64,000 nt of DNA from contig NC_017737.1 of NCBI RefSeq assembly GCF_000259255.1, positions 1,240,001-1,304,000 of the forward strand. The letters are read 5' to 3'. A program made the translations under genes and the position numbers. How positions within the stretch are numbered: the stretch's first letter is position 1; each line of letters opens with the position of its first letter. This DNA is from Helicobacter cetorum MIT 00-7128 (GTDB taxonomy: Bacteria; Campylobacterota; Campylobacteria; Campylobacterales; Helicobacteraceae). The notes under the pieces were generated by a model. It worked only from the letters and a program-made list of their open reading frames with translations. It did no database searches and had not been told where the DNA came from. This document shows, piece by piece, positions 1 through 9,395 of the stretch.

Positions 1-1013
1 TTAGCTCCAAGTTTTAGCATATCTTCAAAATACTCTGCTAATAGAGGTTCGCTTGTAAGCAAGTTTGCGTCATCTTCTTTAATAGCAAAATCTTTTACAT
101 AGCGAGCTTTTTTAGCGCTTGGTAATTCATTGATTTTTTGCCCCTCTTTTAAAAGGGTCTCATCAATAAACACAGGATATAAATCAGGGTCAGGGAAGTA
201 GCGATAATCAGCAGATTCTTCCTTATCACGCATAGAAATTGTAATGCCCTTTGTGGTGTCAAAAAGGCGTGTTTCTTGAACTACTTCTTCATTATAACGC
301 CCATTTTCCCACGCCTCGCTTTGGCGCTCTACTTCATATTCAATCGCTTTTTGAATAAATCTAAAACTATTAAGGTTTTTAATCTCTACTCTAGTATAAA
401 GCTTTTCATCGCCCTTGGGTCTAATAGACACATTCGCATCGCATCTAAAATTCCCCTCTTGCATGTTCGCATCAGAAATACCAATAAAACGCACAATTGC
501 ATGGAGCTTTTTAAGATAGGCAACTGCCTCTGTAGCACTAGACATATCAGGCTTACTCACAATTTCTAATAGTGGGGTGCAAGCACGATTCAAATCCACT
601 AAAGAATAATTCCCCTCATGGATATTTTTACCCGCATCTTCTTCCATATGCGCTCTTTCAATACGCACTATTTTATTGCCATGCTCTGTTTCAATCTCTA
701 ATTTTCCTTCACTTACGATAGGGATTTCAAATTGTGAGATTTGATAAGCTTTAGGCAAATCGGGGTAAAAATAGTTTTTTCGTGCAAAAACAGAATTTTG
801 ATTAATCTTAGCCTCAATGGCTGTGCCTAATTGGATAGCCTTTTTCACCACTTCTTTATTTAATACCGGTAAAGCTCCGGGTAAGCCTAAACATACCGGA
901 CAAGTATTATTATTAGGAGACTCCCCAAAGCTTGTAGAGCAAGCACAAAAAATCTTAGTATTAGTGTTTAATTGCACATGGACTTCTAATCCAATCACGG
1001 TTTCAAATTGCAT
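1..1013 (-). CDS. gatB: Aspartyl/glutamyl-tRNA amidotransferase subunit B (3' end outside window)
   Basis: GatB is the kinase/tRNA-binding subunit of GatCAB, which converts Glu-tRNA(Gln) and Asp-tRNA(Asn) to the amidated forms. I translated the reverse strand from an ATG at 1013. It begins [15 protein letters not shown], with the GLEVH signature of the family. Cysteines near residues 23, 25, 38 and 41 form the usual zinc-type cluster, and a conserved [20 protein letters not shown] segment follows. About 337 residues are present and the frame is still open at base 1, so the C-terminal tRNA-binding part lies outside. It is the last gene in the window of the bamA-mqnC-ymxG-gatB run. Only 9 bases separate it from the stop of the gene upstream. 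Confidence 0.97.
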   Translation of the reverse strand, partial: MQFETVIGLEVHVQLNTNTKIFCACSTSFGESPNNNTCPVCLGLPGALPVLNKEVVKKAIQLGTAIEAKINQNSVFARKNYFYPDLPKAYQISQFEIPIVSEGKLEIETEHGNKIVRIERAHMEEDAGKNIHEGNYSLVDLNRACTPLLEIVSKPDMSSATEAVAYLKKLHAIVRFIGISDANMQEGNFRCDANVSIRPKGDEKLYTRVEIKNLNSFRFIQKAIEYEVERQSEAWENGRYNEEVVQETRLFDTTKGITISMRDKEESADYRYFPDPDLYPVFIDETLLKEGQKINELPSAKKARYVKDFAIKEDDANLLTSEPLLAEYFEDMLKLGA

Positions 1014-1022
1014 TAATTATCC

Positions 1023-2339
1023 TTAATGATTAGCATGTGAAGATTTTTGAGAATTTTTATTGCTAATAATGGCAAAGCTCAAATCATTCACCTCAGTATG
1101 AGACTTAATAAACTGATTGATTTCATCTAAATTTAAGGCTCTAATTTGCTCTAACATCGTTTTATCAAAATCTAAAGGTAGCCCCAAATAGAAATTGTGG
1201 AATTTTGTGCGTAAGCGACTTGATAAAGTCTCATTATGCAAAGGCTCAGAGCCTAATAAAAACTTCTTAGCATCATCTAGTTCTTGCTTAGTCATACCTT
1301 TTTCTATAAATTCTTTAACAAGTTTTTTAACAAGTGCTATGCTTTTAGCTTGTGTGCTTAACTTCGTTTGCAAGTAGCCCCCAGCAAAATGCGCTGTTTT
1401 AGAAAGATTAGCACGCATATACACACTATAAGCCAAGCCCTCTTTAACTCTAATTTCTTCCATAAGCCTTGAGCCAAAGCCCCCCCCAAGCACAAACATC
1501 ATCACTTTAGCCTTAGCTAAATCTTGTTTAAAATCTTTCACTTTAAAAGGTGCGCCAAAATACACATAGGCTTGCTGAGTATCTTTGTAAAGGATTTTTT
1601 CTTGCTTTTTGTCGCTTGTTTGAAAATAAGGCTCATCATAAGCCTTGCCTTTGGGTAAGAAATTAAGCGCATTGTCTAGGTGCTTAAGGGTTTGCTCTAT
1701 GTTTAAATCCCCTCCTAACACAATAACAAGCTTATCTAATTCAAAGACCTTAGCAAATTGTGCTTTTAAATCATCTAGCTTAATGCTTTGAAGGCTTTTT
1801 TTTGTGCCTAAAGTAGGGTTAGCTAAGGGGGTGTTAAAAAAAAGCTCTTGTTTTAGGGCAATCTTAGCCATGTAATCAAAATCGCTTTCTTTTTGTAAAA
1901 GGGCGGCTAACATTCTAGTTTGCACCTTTTCTAAAGCATTTTGGGTGAAATTAGGCGATTTCAAAAGCTCGTTCAAACGCTTGATAGCCTCTTGTTCATA
2001 TTCTTTCAAAAATTCTAAAGTGATTTGCAAATCTTGCTCACTAGAATCTATGCTTAAATTAATGGCCTTTTGCTCTAAAAGTTGAGCGAACTTCACTGAG
2101 CCAAGCTCTTTAGTCCCCTCATTAAGCACTTGAGAAAATAACTTAGCTAAACCTAGCTTTTCTTTATCTCCTAGGCTACCGCCCCCCCTAAATACCAAAT
2201 GCACAAATCCCATAGGTAATAAATGGTTTTCTTCATAAATCACAGGGACTTTAGTGTGATTAATTTCTTTATGTGTCAAAGCGCTTGCTTGCAATCCCAT
2301 GACAGCTCCTAACAATAAAATAATAAAAAGTTTTTTCAT
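1023..2339 (-). CDS. ymxG: M16-family zinc-protease-like protein, probably non-catalytic
   Basis: 438 aa with an N-terminal signal peptide (MKKLFIILLLGAVMGLQASA), so it is likely periplasmic or membrane-associated. It has the two-domain M16 (insulinase/processing protease) layout, including the C-terminal GGGFGSRLMEEIRVKEGLAY segment with the conserved R...Y pair. The zinc motif HxxEH that active M16 enzymes carry near residue 60 is absent; that region reads GLAKLFSQVLNEGT. Known M16B systems pair an active subunit with an inactive one that keeps the R/Y pair, so this looks like the inactive partner. It matches H. pylori HP0657 by position. The reading frame overlaps mqnC by 4 bases, so the two are translationally coupled. 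A C8 run at 1480-1487 lies inside the gene. Confidence 0.9.
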   Translation of the reverse strand: MKKLFIILLLGAVMGLQASALTHKEINHTKVPVIYEENHLLPMGFVHLVFRGGGSLGDKEKLGLAKLFSQVLNEGTKELGSVKFAQLLEQKAINLSIDSSEQDLQITLEFLKEYEQEAIKRLNELLKSPNFTQNALEKVQTRMLAALLQKESDFDYMAKIALKQELFFNTPLANPTLGTKKSLQSIKLDDLKAQFAKVFELDKLVIVLGGDLNIEQTLKHLDNALNFLPKGKAYDEPYFQTSDKKQEKILYKDTQQAYVYFGAPFKVKDFKQDLAKAKVMMFVLGGGFGSRLMEEIRVKEGLAYSVYMRANLSKTAHFAGGYLQTKLSTQAKSIALVKKLVKEFIEKGMTKQELDDAKKFLLGSEPLHNETLSSRLRTKFHNFYLGLPLDFDKTMLEQIRALNLDEINQFIKSHTEVNDLSFAIISNKNSQKSSHANH

Positions 2340-3403
2340 GCGTGTGCCTTTTCTTTAATAGGGTAGCGCTTTAAGATTTCATAGGCCGTATTGCGCTTAG
2401 CTGGAATGCTCCCTATATCTCTAATGAGATTGACCATTTCTAGTTCGTCCATGCAAAAGCTTGTTCCAGCAGCTTTAACGACATTTTCTTCCATCATCAC
2501 ACTGCCTAAATCATTGGCTCCAAACAATAAGGCTAATTGACCCACCATAGAACCTTGCGTAACCCAAGAACTTTGAATATTTATAATATTGTCTAAAAAG
2601 ATTCTACTACAAGCTAACAAACGCAAATAGCGATTAGAACTAGCCTTTCTTAAACTAGGGATTTCTGCTTTTAAAGGGGTGTTATTGGGCTGAAAACTCC
2701 ATAAAATAAACGCCCTAAACCCCCCTGTTTCATCTTGAAGATTACGCACCCTTGTTAAATGCTCCGCTACATCTTCATCATTATCCACGCTTCCAAACAT
2801 CATTGTAGCCGTGCTTTTAATCCCGCAAAGATGCGCTGTTTTATGCACTTCAATCCACCTATCACTACTAAGCTTTTTAGGAGCAATCACATCACGCACC
2901 CTATCGCTTAGTATTTCTGCTCCTGCTCCGGGAATTGAGCTTAAGCCCGCATTTTTTAATCTTTCTAAAACTTCTTTTAAAGACAATTTAGAGATTTTAG
3001 AAATATAATCAATTTCAATCGCACTAAAACCATGAATGGTAATGCTAGGGAATTTTTGTGAAATATGGCTGACTAAATTTTCATAATAATCAATCTTTAG
3101 CTGTGGATGCACCCCCCCTTGAAAGAGAATTTGCGTGCCTCCAATAGCGATTAATTCTTCAATCTTTTTATCAATTTCTTCATAGCTTAATACATAAGCA
3201 TCTTTTTCTTTCAAAGTGCGTTTGAACGCACAAAACTTACAATCTACAAAACAAATATTCGTGTAATTGATATTTCTATCCACAATAAAGGTGGTTAAGT
3301 TTTCAGGGTGTAAGCGCTCTTTGATTTTTAGCGCTCTTTGACCTAGCTCTTTTAAGGGAGCGTTTTGCATTAAATCCAACAAATCTTCTCTACTCACTCG
3401 CAT
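2336..3403 (-). CDS. mqnC: Cyclic dehypoxanthinyl futalosine synthase (radical SAM, menaquinone)
   Basis: MqnC closes the ring of dehypoxanthine futalosine in the futalosine route to menaquinone, the only quinone in these bacteria. The radical-SAM iron-sulfur motif reads CFVDCKFCAF (CxxxCxxC), near residue 50. The SIPGAGAEILSDRVR segment is typical of MqnC/MqnE. A longer frame opens to 3529 inside bamA. I chose the ATG at 3403 (MRVSREDLLDLM, 355 aa) because a GAGGT ribosome site precedes it and it falls just after the bamA stop. HP0656 is the counterpart. The partner mqnE lies on the other side of bamA, so the pathway pair brackets an outer-membrane assembly gene. Confidence 0.94.
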   Translation of the reverse strand: MRVSREDLLDLMQNAPLKELGQRALKIKERLHPENLTTFIVDRNINYTNICFVDCKFCAFKRTLKEKDAYVLSYEEIDKKIEELIAIGGTQILFQGGVHPQLKIDYYENLVSHISQKFPSITIHGFSAIEIDYISKISKLSLKEVLERLKNAGLSSIPGAGAEILSDRVRDVIAPKKLSSDRWIEVHKTAHLCGIKSTATMMFGSVDNDEDVAEHLTRVRNLQDETGGFRAFILWSFQPNNTPLKAEIPSLRKASSNRYLRLLACSRIFLDNIINIQSSWVTQGSMVGQLALLFGANDLGSVMMEENVVKAAGTSFCMDELEMVNLIRDIGSIPAKRNTAYEILKRYPIKEKAHA

Positions 3404-3404
3404 G

Positions 3405-6116
3405 TTAAAACCTCGTTCCCATAGAAAATTCAAAGCGTTGGGTGTAATCTTCCATGCCCGGATTAAAGCAAAGACCTTTACAAGGCTTACCATCGCTTTT
3501 TGTGCCACCAAATTGGTTAAAGAATGCAATAGGGAAAATCAACACCAAAGGTCCCATAGGCGAAATCCATTCAATCTGTAAGCCTGTAGAGGCTCTCCAA
3601 GTCGCATGCTCATATCCAGCCCCTACAACACCATAATCTGTAAAGTTTGCTGTAGTTCTAGGAGCGTTTTGCCAAAAACCAAATCTTTGGAGTTGCCCAC
3701 TAGCATTATAGAGTTCATTATATCTCTTATCGGTTTTAAAAGTTAGGAAACCAAAGTCAAAAAACCATGCCAAACGCATTTTGGCTGCTTTTAAAACGCC
3801 ATAGCTTAATTCTGTGGAGGCGGTGAAAATTCCATCACCACCAAGCCATAAGCCATAAGGGTCTTTAGGAGTAACTGAGCCATTCCTAAAGCCTCTAACC
3901 GTGGTTACACCCCCCATGTAGAATGTGGAGTTCATAGGCAAGTAATCTTGTGTGTTGTATCTAAAGATATAGCCCCCTTGGGTTTTAAAGCGAGCAATCA
4001 AGTCTATGAGCAAGTATTTTTGCAAATGATGATACGCAGAGAATTTGCCATAAACTTTGGTGTTACGCACATTCCCCCCTAGCCCATTCCAAGAATTAAT
4101 GCCACCAGCACTTGGTAAGCCTGCCATAGTTACATAGGAATTGAAAATCACACCATTTTTAGGGAAATAGTAATCATCGGTATTATCATAGCCCAAATCA
4201 AAAGTGAAAGAGCTTGTAATAGGCGTATGGTAATCTCTATCCCAAATTCCTGTTATGGGTTGAGTATGTTCTTTATTATATCCTTTGGGGCATTCTCCAT
4301 CTTTTCCAACACCAGTATTAATAATGCCAGCAAAGCTACAATATGGTCGTGAGGGGACAATAACCTCACTTTTAGAAGAATAATATCTGTTATACAAAGG
4401 GCTACTAAAGCCAATAAGCTTGGTAACATTCAAGTTATACCCTAAGCTTACATGGGTTCTATTACCTAGCATTCGCCCTATAGTTACACCAAAACCCCCG
4501 CCTTGTTGGACATACTGATAGCTTACTCTATAGTTTGCATATACATTAATAGTAGAGCTATACCAACTATCAAAGATTCTTGGATTTCTTAAGCTTACAT
4601 TTGCTGAAAGCATGCGCCCCGCACCCTTTGGCATGCCCGGATAGCGATACCCCCCACCGGTAGCGATATTCGCATACAAGCTTACAGACTGACCGGTTCC
4701 AAAGAGATTTCTTTCACTCACTGAGCCATTAAGCATAAGACCTCCATAAGAGCCATAGCCTAGACCAAATTGTAGTTGTCCGGTGCGCCCCTCTTCCACA
4801 CTCACTAATAAATCCATAAGTGAGCTATTGACCCTTTTTTCCTCAATCTTAACTTTAGAGAAAAACCCTAAACGCCTTAAAGAATTTTCTGAATTTCTAA
4901 GCTTGCTTAGACTATATTTGTCCTTAGGGCCTAGTAAAAGCTCTCTTCTGATAATTCTATCGCTTGTGCGTTGATTGCCTGAAATAATCACATCGTTGAT
5001 ATAAACCATATCGCCCACTTGGATGCGATAAATGACTTTTACCAAACCATTTTTTTCATCTTTATCTAAATCGGGCTTAACGACTGCAAACGCATAACCC
5101 TTATCCGCTATTTCGGTTTTTAAAATTTGCGCATCTGCTCTTAAGTGCTCAATGTTAAACACATCTTTTCGCTTAATTTTAAGCACTTTTTCAAGTTTAG
5201 CTAGTGGCACAACAGGATTATCAATCTCTATGAGAATATCTGAAACTCTGTATTGAATCCCTTCTTTTACCTTGTAATGTAATTGAGCGTTACGAGTTGC
5301 AAAATCAGTTTTTAAGAAAGGCGAAGAAATGTTAGCGTCCAAAAAGCCCCTACGCATATAGACATCTTGAATACGCATAGAATCATACTCTAGCTGGTCA
5401 AGGCGTAATTTTCCGTCATTTAAGCCCCATAGCCAACCTAGTGGGTCTCGTTGCTTGTTTGCGCTTAGAGATTCAATCACACGATGTTTTAATTTAGCAC
5501 TACCCTCATAAATAGATTGTTTAATATGAATACTCCCTCCTTTATTCACATCAAATACCACTAAAAACGCTCCCTCACTGACCTTTTCTTTTCTAGCCTC
5601 TACCACACTCCCATAGTAGCCTTGAGATTCTAAGGCGGCTTTTAGGGTTGCTTTAGCATGCTCTAATTTTTGGTCATCAAAGGTATCGCCCTTTTTAATT
5701 CCCATTTGTGATTTAATCGTTTCTTTTTCTTTTTCGCTCCCATAGCCCTTGATTTCTACACCAGCAATTCTTGGCTTTTCATCAAAATGAAACTCTAGCA
5801 TGCCATTCTCAAAAGTGGCATAAACATCTTTAAAATACCCTTGATTAAACAAAGCTAGGACGGCGGTATCTATCTTTTTGGAATCTAAAATATCGCCTAC
5901 ACGAATCTTTACAATTTCATTGGCGAGCATATCAGACATATAGGAGAGTCCCACATAAGAGATAGATTTGACTCTTTCTTCTTTAGGGATTGGAGCGCTT
6001 GAACTATCGCCCTGCAATAAAGAATTAGCGCTGATTGGGCTTGGTTGAGACTCTATTGCTTTAGCACTAACACTTCCATACACAAAGATAAGAGATGTCA
6101 GAATGATTTTTTTAAT
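3405..6116 (-). CDS. bamA: Outer membrane protein assembly factor BamA, apparent ATT start
   Basis: BamA inserts beta-barrel proteins into the outer membrane. The N-terminal half (to roughly residue 440) holds the POTRA repeats and the C-terminal half is the 16-stranded barrel, with the hallmark VRGF motif (TTVRGFRNG) and a terminal F. The longest frame with ATG/GTG/TTG opens at a GTG at 6083, which would cut off most of the signal peptide. Reading upstream gives [19 protein letters not shown], a textbook signal peptide. The codon before KK is ATT at 6116-6114, 7 bases after an AAGGA ribosome site. No ATG, GTG or TTG lies between the upstream stop (6152-6150) and 6083. With ATT as start the protein is 903 aa. 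Confidence 0.92.
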   Translation of the reverse strand: MKKIILTSLIFVYGSVSAKAIESQPSPISANSLLQGDSSSAPIPKEERVKSISYVGLSYMSDMLANEIVKIRVGDILDSKKIDTAVLALFNQGYFKDVYATFENGMLEFHFDEKPRIAGVEIKGYGSEKEKETIKSQMGIKKGDTFDDQKLEHAKATLKAALESQGYYGSVVEARKEKVSEGAFLVVFDVNKGGSIHIKQSIYEGSAKLKHRVIESLSANKQRDPLGWLWGLNDGKLRLDQLEYDSMRIQDVYMRRGFLDANISSPFLKTDFATRNAQLHYKVKEGIQYRVSDILIEIDNPVVPLAKLEKVLKIKRKDVFNIEHLRADAQILKTEIADKGYAFAVVKPDLDKDEKNGLVKVIYRIQVGDMVYINDVIISGNQRTSDRIIRRELLLGPKDKYSLSKLRNSENSLRRLGFFSKVKIEEKRVNSSLMDLLVSVEEGRTGQLQFGLGYGSYGGLMLNGSVSERNLFGTGQSVSLYANIATGGGYRYPGMPKGAGRMLSANVSLRNPRIFDSWYSSTINVYANYRVSYQYVQQGGGFGVTIGRMLGNRTHVSLGYNLNVTKLIGFSSPLYNRYYSSKSEVIVPSRPYCSFAGIINTGVGKDGECPKGYNKEHTQPITGIWDRDYHTPITSSFTFDLGYDNTDDYYFPKNGVIFNSYVTMAGLPSAGGINSWNGLGGNVRNTKVYGKFSAYHHLQKYLLIDLIARFKTQGGYIFRYNTQDYLPMNSTFYMGGVTTVRGFRNGSVTPKDPYGLWLGGDGIFTASTELSYGVLKAAKMRLAWFFDFGFLTFKTDKRYNELYNASGQLQRFGFWQNAPRTTANFTDYGVVGAGYEHATWRASTGLQIEWISPMGPLVLIFPIAFFNQFGGTKSDGKPCKGLCFNPGMEDYTQRFEFSMGTRF

Positions 6117-6162
6117 TGTGATTTCCTTAAATAGGTTTGACTTAAATTGTTACTCTTATGCT

Positions 6163-6168
6163 ATTATA
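6163..6168 (-). promoter_or_regulatory. -10 box for bamA-mqnC-ymxG-gatB
   Basis: The reverse strand reads GGCTATAATAGC, a perfect TATAAT about 45 bases upstream of the proposed bamA start. Helicobacter sigma-80 promoters depend mainly on the -10 element, so the lack of a clear -35 is not a concern. The next gene upstream on this strand (mqnE) ends at 6200. Confidence 0.6.
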
Positions 6169-6199
6169 GCCGACCTAGTCTTAAACAATCTAAAAAATT

Positions 6200-7282
6200 C
6201 TAAAATTTCTGTATAAAATTATACAGACTATCCCTTTCTACCGCAATAAACCCCGCATCCTTGATTTGATGGATTAAATCTTCTTTTTCTAAACCATGCC
6301 TACTTTTAGCTCCAGCGGCACTTTGGATACTCTCTATTTCTATCGTGCCATCTAAATCATTAGCGCCAAATTCTTGAGCCACTAAAGCTAAGTTTAAGCC
6401 CAAGGTCGCCCAATAAGCCTTAATGTGGGGGATATTATTTAAAAGAATGCGAGATATGGCTATTGTTTTTAAGATTTCTATCGCACTAGGAGATTTTTCT
6501 ACTTTCAAATAGTTGTTTTCTCTTTGATAAAGTAAGGGGATAAACGCATTAAAACCCCCTTCTTTATTCTCTACTTTTACTTTGGGGCTTTGAATGTTTT
6601 TTAATCTTAGCATATGGTCTATGCGATGAACTTTATCTTCAATATGCCCAAAAAGCATGGTTGCATTACTCATTTTGCCTAGTTTGTGCCAATAGGCATG
6701 GATTTCTAACCACCTAGTAGAGCTGACTTTTCCATTACAAATTTTTCGCCTAACTTCTTCATCAAAAATTTCAGCTCCCCCTCCAGGCATTGAATCCACC
6801 CCAGCCTTTAGCATATCTTCTAAAACTAATTCAAAAGGCTTATTAAATTTAGTGCTTAAAAAATTCACTTCAGCCGCTGTCATTGCCTTTAAATGTAAAT
6901 GTGGCATTTCTTGTTTAATGGTTTCAAAAACCTTTAAATACCATTCATAAGAGTAGTTAGGGTTATGAGCGCTTACAATATGAACTTCTTTAATCCCCTT
7001 AGCATAGGAACTTTTAACCTTTTCTACAATTTCTTCTAAGCTCATTTCATAGGGGTTAGGGTTCTTTCTATGAGCTGAAAACGCACAGAATTTGCAAGCG
7101 TCTGCACAAATATTGCTAGGATTTAAATGCCTATTAACATTAAAATACACGATTTTTTGATGCAAATTTTGTCGCAAATTATCAGCCACTTCGCCTAGTG
7201 TGTATAAATCATAGTCATAAAGCTTAACCAATTCTTTAGGGTCAGTTACTTGATTGTCTAATACTTTTTCTAAAAAGTTCAT
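6200..7282 (-). CDS. mqnE: Aminodeoxyfutalosine synthase (radical SAM, menaquinone)
   Basis: MqnE joins 3-[(1-carboxyvinyl)oxy]benzoate to SAM-derived adenosine in the futalosine menaquinone pathway. The protein is 360 aa. The radical-SAM motif CADACKFCAF lies near residue 60 and is followed by HIVSAHNPNYSYEWY and SMPGGGAEIFDEEVR, the family's conserved blocks. HP0654 is the H. pylori counterpart. It is paralogous to mqnC, but the GGGAE motif (GAGAE in mqnC) and HIVSAHNP fit MqnE rather than MqnC. It has its own upstream promoter and is followed by the bamA promoter. Confidence 0.92.
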   Translation of the reverse strand: MNFLEKVLDNQVTDPKELVKLYDYDLYTLGEVADNLRQNLHQKIVYFNVNRHLNPSNICADACKFCAFSAHRKNPNPYEMSLEEIVEKVKSSYAKGIKEVHIVSAHNPNYSYEWYLKVFETIKQEMPHLHLKAMTAAEVNFLSTKFNKPFELVLEDMLKAGVDSMPGGGAEIFDEEVRRKICNGKVSSTRWLEIHAYWHKLGKMSNATMLFGHIEDKVHRIDHMLRLKNIQSPKVKVENKEGGFNAFIPLLYQRENNYLKVEKSPSAIEILKTIAISRILLNNIPHIKAYWATLGLNLALVAQEFGANDLDGTIEIESIQSAAGAKSRHGLEKEDLIHQIKDAGFIAVERDSLYNFIQKF

Positions 7283-7314
7283 TGTTAATATTGCCCTTTC
7301 ATTTCAAAACAAGC

Positions 7315-7320
7315 ATTGTA
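7315..7320 (-). promoter_or_regulatory. Extended -10 promoter for mqnE
   Basis: The reverse strand reads ATGCTACAATGC: TACAAT preceded by TGC, an extended -10 element. It lies 33 bases upstream of the mqnE ATG and beyond the end of the accessory gene at 7360. Confidence 0.5.
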
Positions 7321-7359
7321 GCATAATTAAGAATGCTGTTAATGTATTTATTATATTAC

Positions 7360-8268
7360 TTAAATAGCAACGCTAGAATTAGTCGCACGCTTTTTCTTAG
7401 TAATATAGGTCATATAATAATCTTCATTGAGTATTTTTAATAGCTCCGTAATATCTTTATTTTCTTTTAAGGGTTTAAATTGTTCATTTGCATACAGGGG
7501 GCTTTTAAAATTCCTAGCATAATTTTTAAAATCATCATAAAAATCACAAAAAATATCTAATTTGCTCTTATTGCTGTTCTTTTCATCTTTTTTCAGCAAA
7601 AGATTGATTTTTTTAAGATTTAATGGCTTAATATCTTTATAATCCATAGTTATTTCAAAACCTAAGGTTTTAATTTCCTTAGTGAATGTATTTAGCTCGT
7701 CCTCTGTGGCTTCTTTGTAATACTCTATAAAATCCTTATCTAATGCTGTTAGAATTTCAAATTTTTTAAAATAAATCGCATTTTCCCTTAAATCAATAAT
7801 TGCATCAACAGAATTTCCTAGCTCAATACCATTTTCATACAGATTACATTGATATTGTACTTTGTCCCCATTGAAATCAAGCCATGCAAACCAACGCTTT
7901 TCAATTTTATACTTGGGGGTTATTTTTTGAATGTTTAATATAGACTTATTATAAACAAAGGCTAAAAAACTTAAATCCTTAAAATTAGGTTTAGCATTAT
8001 CGCATTGTTTTAAACACTCTTTAATGCGTTTAAAAAAAGATAAACTGCTATCTTTCAAATCACTATCTTTAATCACAAGCCATTCATGGCTTTCTTTAGG
8101 AAAAAAGTCTTCATTCCCTTTAAACTCAATTGCTGTAATAGTATTCAAATCAATTTCTGTAAAGAACGCATTTTCTTTTAAATTTTCTGAATCTTTAATG
8201 CCTATTTTGTAAGCGACTTTGATTTTATCCTTTTGTTTCACAAATGCTCTTAAACCATTATCTAACAT
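7360..8268 (-). CDS. DUF4868-like protein, candidate Kiwa effector KwaB
   Basis: 302 aa, soluble, no signal peptide. By eye it resembles DUF4868 proteins, the family of KwaB in the two-gene Kiwa anti-phage system. The resemblance lies in the overall length, the mid-protein segment near residues 155-188 (AIIDLRENAIYFKKFEILTA then FIEYYKEA), and a block of beta-rich sequence before it. KwaB is described as the cytosolic, DNA-binding effector of Kiwa. The start at 8268 has an AAGGA ribosome site 8 bases upstream and overlaps the membrane-protein gene before it by 11 bases, so the pair is translationally coupled in the kwaA-kwaB order. The family call rests on my recollection of the domain and could be wrong. 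The gene sits at a break between blocks that are separate in H. pylori (mqnE and carB regions), as expected for an accessory insertion. Confidence 0.55.
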   Translation of the reverse strand: MLDNGLRAFVKQKDKIKVAYKIGIKDSENLKENAFFTEIDLNTITAIEFKGNEDFFPKESHEWLVIKDSDLKDSSLSFFKRIKECLKQCDNAKPNFKDLSFLAFVYNKSILNIQKITPKYKIEKRWFAWLDFNGDKVQYQCNLYENGIELGNSVDAIIDLRENAIYFKKFEILTALDKDFIEYYKEATEDELNTFTKEIKTLGFEITMDYKDIKPLNLKKINLLLKKDEKNSNKSKLDIFCDFYDDFKNYARNFKSPLYANEQFKPLKENKDITELLKILNEDYYMTYITKKKRATNSSVAI

Positions 8269-8920
8269 GATGATTTTCCTTTTTTTCTTTGATTTCTAAA
8301 ATAAACCAAGTGTGTTTGTCTAATCCCACACGAAAAATTACAAATTCTTTATTTTCTTCATCAAATTCTTTATTTTCTTCATCAAATTCTTTATTTTCTT
8401 CATCATATAGCCCTTTTAACTCTTTGTATATAATGTCATATATGTTTTTATGCATAATAAAAATATAATTTGTTCTTAAACTCTCAACTCTATACACACG
8501 ATAAGAAAGGCAATACCATATGGGGTTAAGATAACTCACATTATGCAACATAAATAAGAGAAAAAGAAAGAGAGTGATACCAAGAAACACCCAACCATTA
8601 TAACTTTCATAAGATTTCATGCTAAAAGCAACCACACAAATAGCAAAAAATGCCGGTATTTGTTCGCTATGGATAGGATAAATCTTTTGTATTACATTGC
8701 GTATTGCAATAGGGTTTTGTTCATGTTCAGGGTCTTTAGTGGCTTTTTTAATCCAAAATAGCAACAATAAAAAACTCACTAAAACAGCTACAATAAGCAC
8801 GATAACAGCGTAATAATAAGGAAATCCATTGCTATTATTAATACTTTCTGTATTATTTAATACATACACCAAAACAACCCATATAAAAGTTGAAAAGTTA
8901 AGCCATAGCCTAGGAAACAT
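8258..8920 (-). CDS. Four-helix membrane protein, candidate Kiwa sensor KwaA
   Basis: 220 aa with four hydrophobic segments, at about residues 7-22, 36-57, 88-101 and 110-126. A juxtamembrane stretch NPIWYCLSYRVYRVES and a charged cytosolic tail follow. Size, helix count and position upstream of a DUF4868-like gene match KwaA of the Kiwa system, which sits in the inner membrane and is reported to sense phage attachment. The tail contains three copies of EENKEFD encoded by a perfect 21-base tandem repeat. The ribosome site is weak (AGAAAG). The gene follows the TsaC-like gene by 42 bases on the same strand and could be co-transcribed with it. Confidence 0.55.
   Translation of the reverse strand: MFPRLWLNFSTFIWVVLVYVLNNTESINNSNGFPYYYAVIVLIVAVLVSFLLLLFWIKKATKDPEHEQNPIAIRNVIQKIYPIHSEQIPAFFAICVVAFSMKSYESYNGWVFLGITLFLFLLFMLHNVSYLNPIWYCLSYRVYRVESLRTNYIFIMHKNIYDIIYKELKGLYDEENKEFDEENKEFDEENKEFVIFRVGLDKHTWFILEIKEKKENHHVR
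8342..8404 (-). repeat. 21-bp tandem repeat, three perfect copies, in the KwaA-like gene
   Basis: Three identical 21-base units at 8342-8362, 8363-8383 and 8384-8404 encode the heptad EENKEFD. Because 21 is a multiple of three, gain or loss of units changes tail length without shifting the frame. Confidence 0.95.
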
Positions 8921-8962
8921 GATTAACTTTCTAATAAAAAATAATGTTTTATCATTAAGCTT

Positions 8963-9394
8963 TTATCTCACTCTCACTTTTTTATGCTTATAGATTTTAA
9001 ATATCTTAGAACTAGTGCTTTCAAATAAGCCCCTTTCATCGCTTATGACTACATCAGCAAGTTTGAAAGCAATCTTTTTATCATAAGCGCATTGAGTGAG
9101 ATTAGCCGAAGTGCTATAGAGCGTTTTAAAACGCTTTAAAAAATCCCTATGCCTACCACTAACCACACGAACAGCCTTAAAATTAGGGTAAATAAAAGTC
9201 GTTTTTGCACTTCTTCTAATAAAATTTTTAAACTTATTAGGCACACGCACCAAGCTTTTTAAGGTGCTAAAATCATAGCTTTCTATTAAAACGCTTTTAT
9301 CTTTAGGGCGTTTTTTTAGAACATTAAGCCTTATACTATCTTTAGAAAGCAATCCGATAGTTGTATCGCTTTGGGCTAAATACACTAATGCCAT
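8963..9394 (-). CDS. TsaC/Sua5/YrdC-family protein (short)
   Basis: 143 aa resembling the threonylcarbamoyl-AMP synthase fold used to make t6A in tRNAs. The family signature STSANLT (near residue 94) is present, with the KRPKDK and VSGRHRDFLK segments in the expected order. It is shorter than E. coli TsaC (about 190 aa). The N-terminus starts directly at the region normally holding the ATP/threonine-binding KR motif, so activity is not certain. It matches HP0918, also next to carB. One base separates its start from the carB stop, so it is in the carB operon. Confidence 0.8.
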   Translation of the reverse strand: MALVYLAQSDTTIGLLSKDSIRLNVLKKRPKDKSVLIESYDFSTLKSLVRVPNKFKNFIRRSAKTTFIYPNFKAVRVVSGRHRDFLKRFKTLYSTSANLTQCAYDKKIAFKLADVVISDERGLFESTSSKIFKIYKHKKVRVR

Positions 9395-9395
9395 A

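Noticed and set aside
3404-3529. N-terminal extension of mqnC into bamA
   Set aside because: Would overlap the bamA barrel end by over 120 bases; the ATG at 3403 has a good ribosome site and matches the family start.
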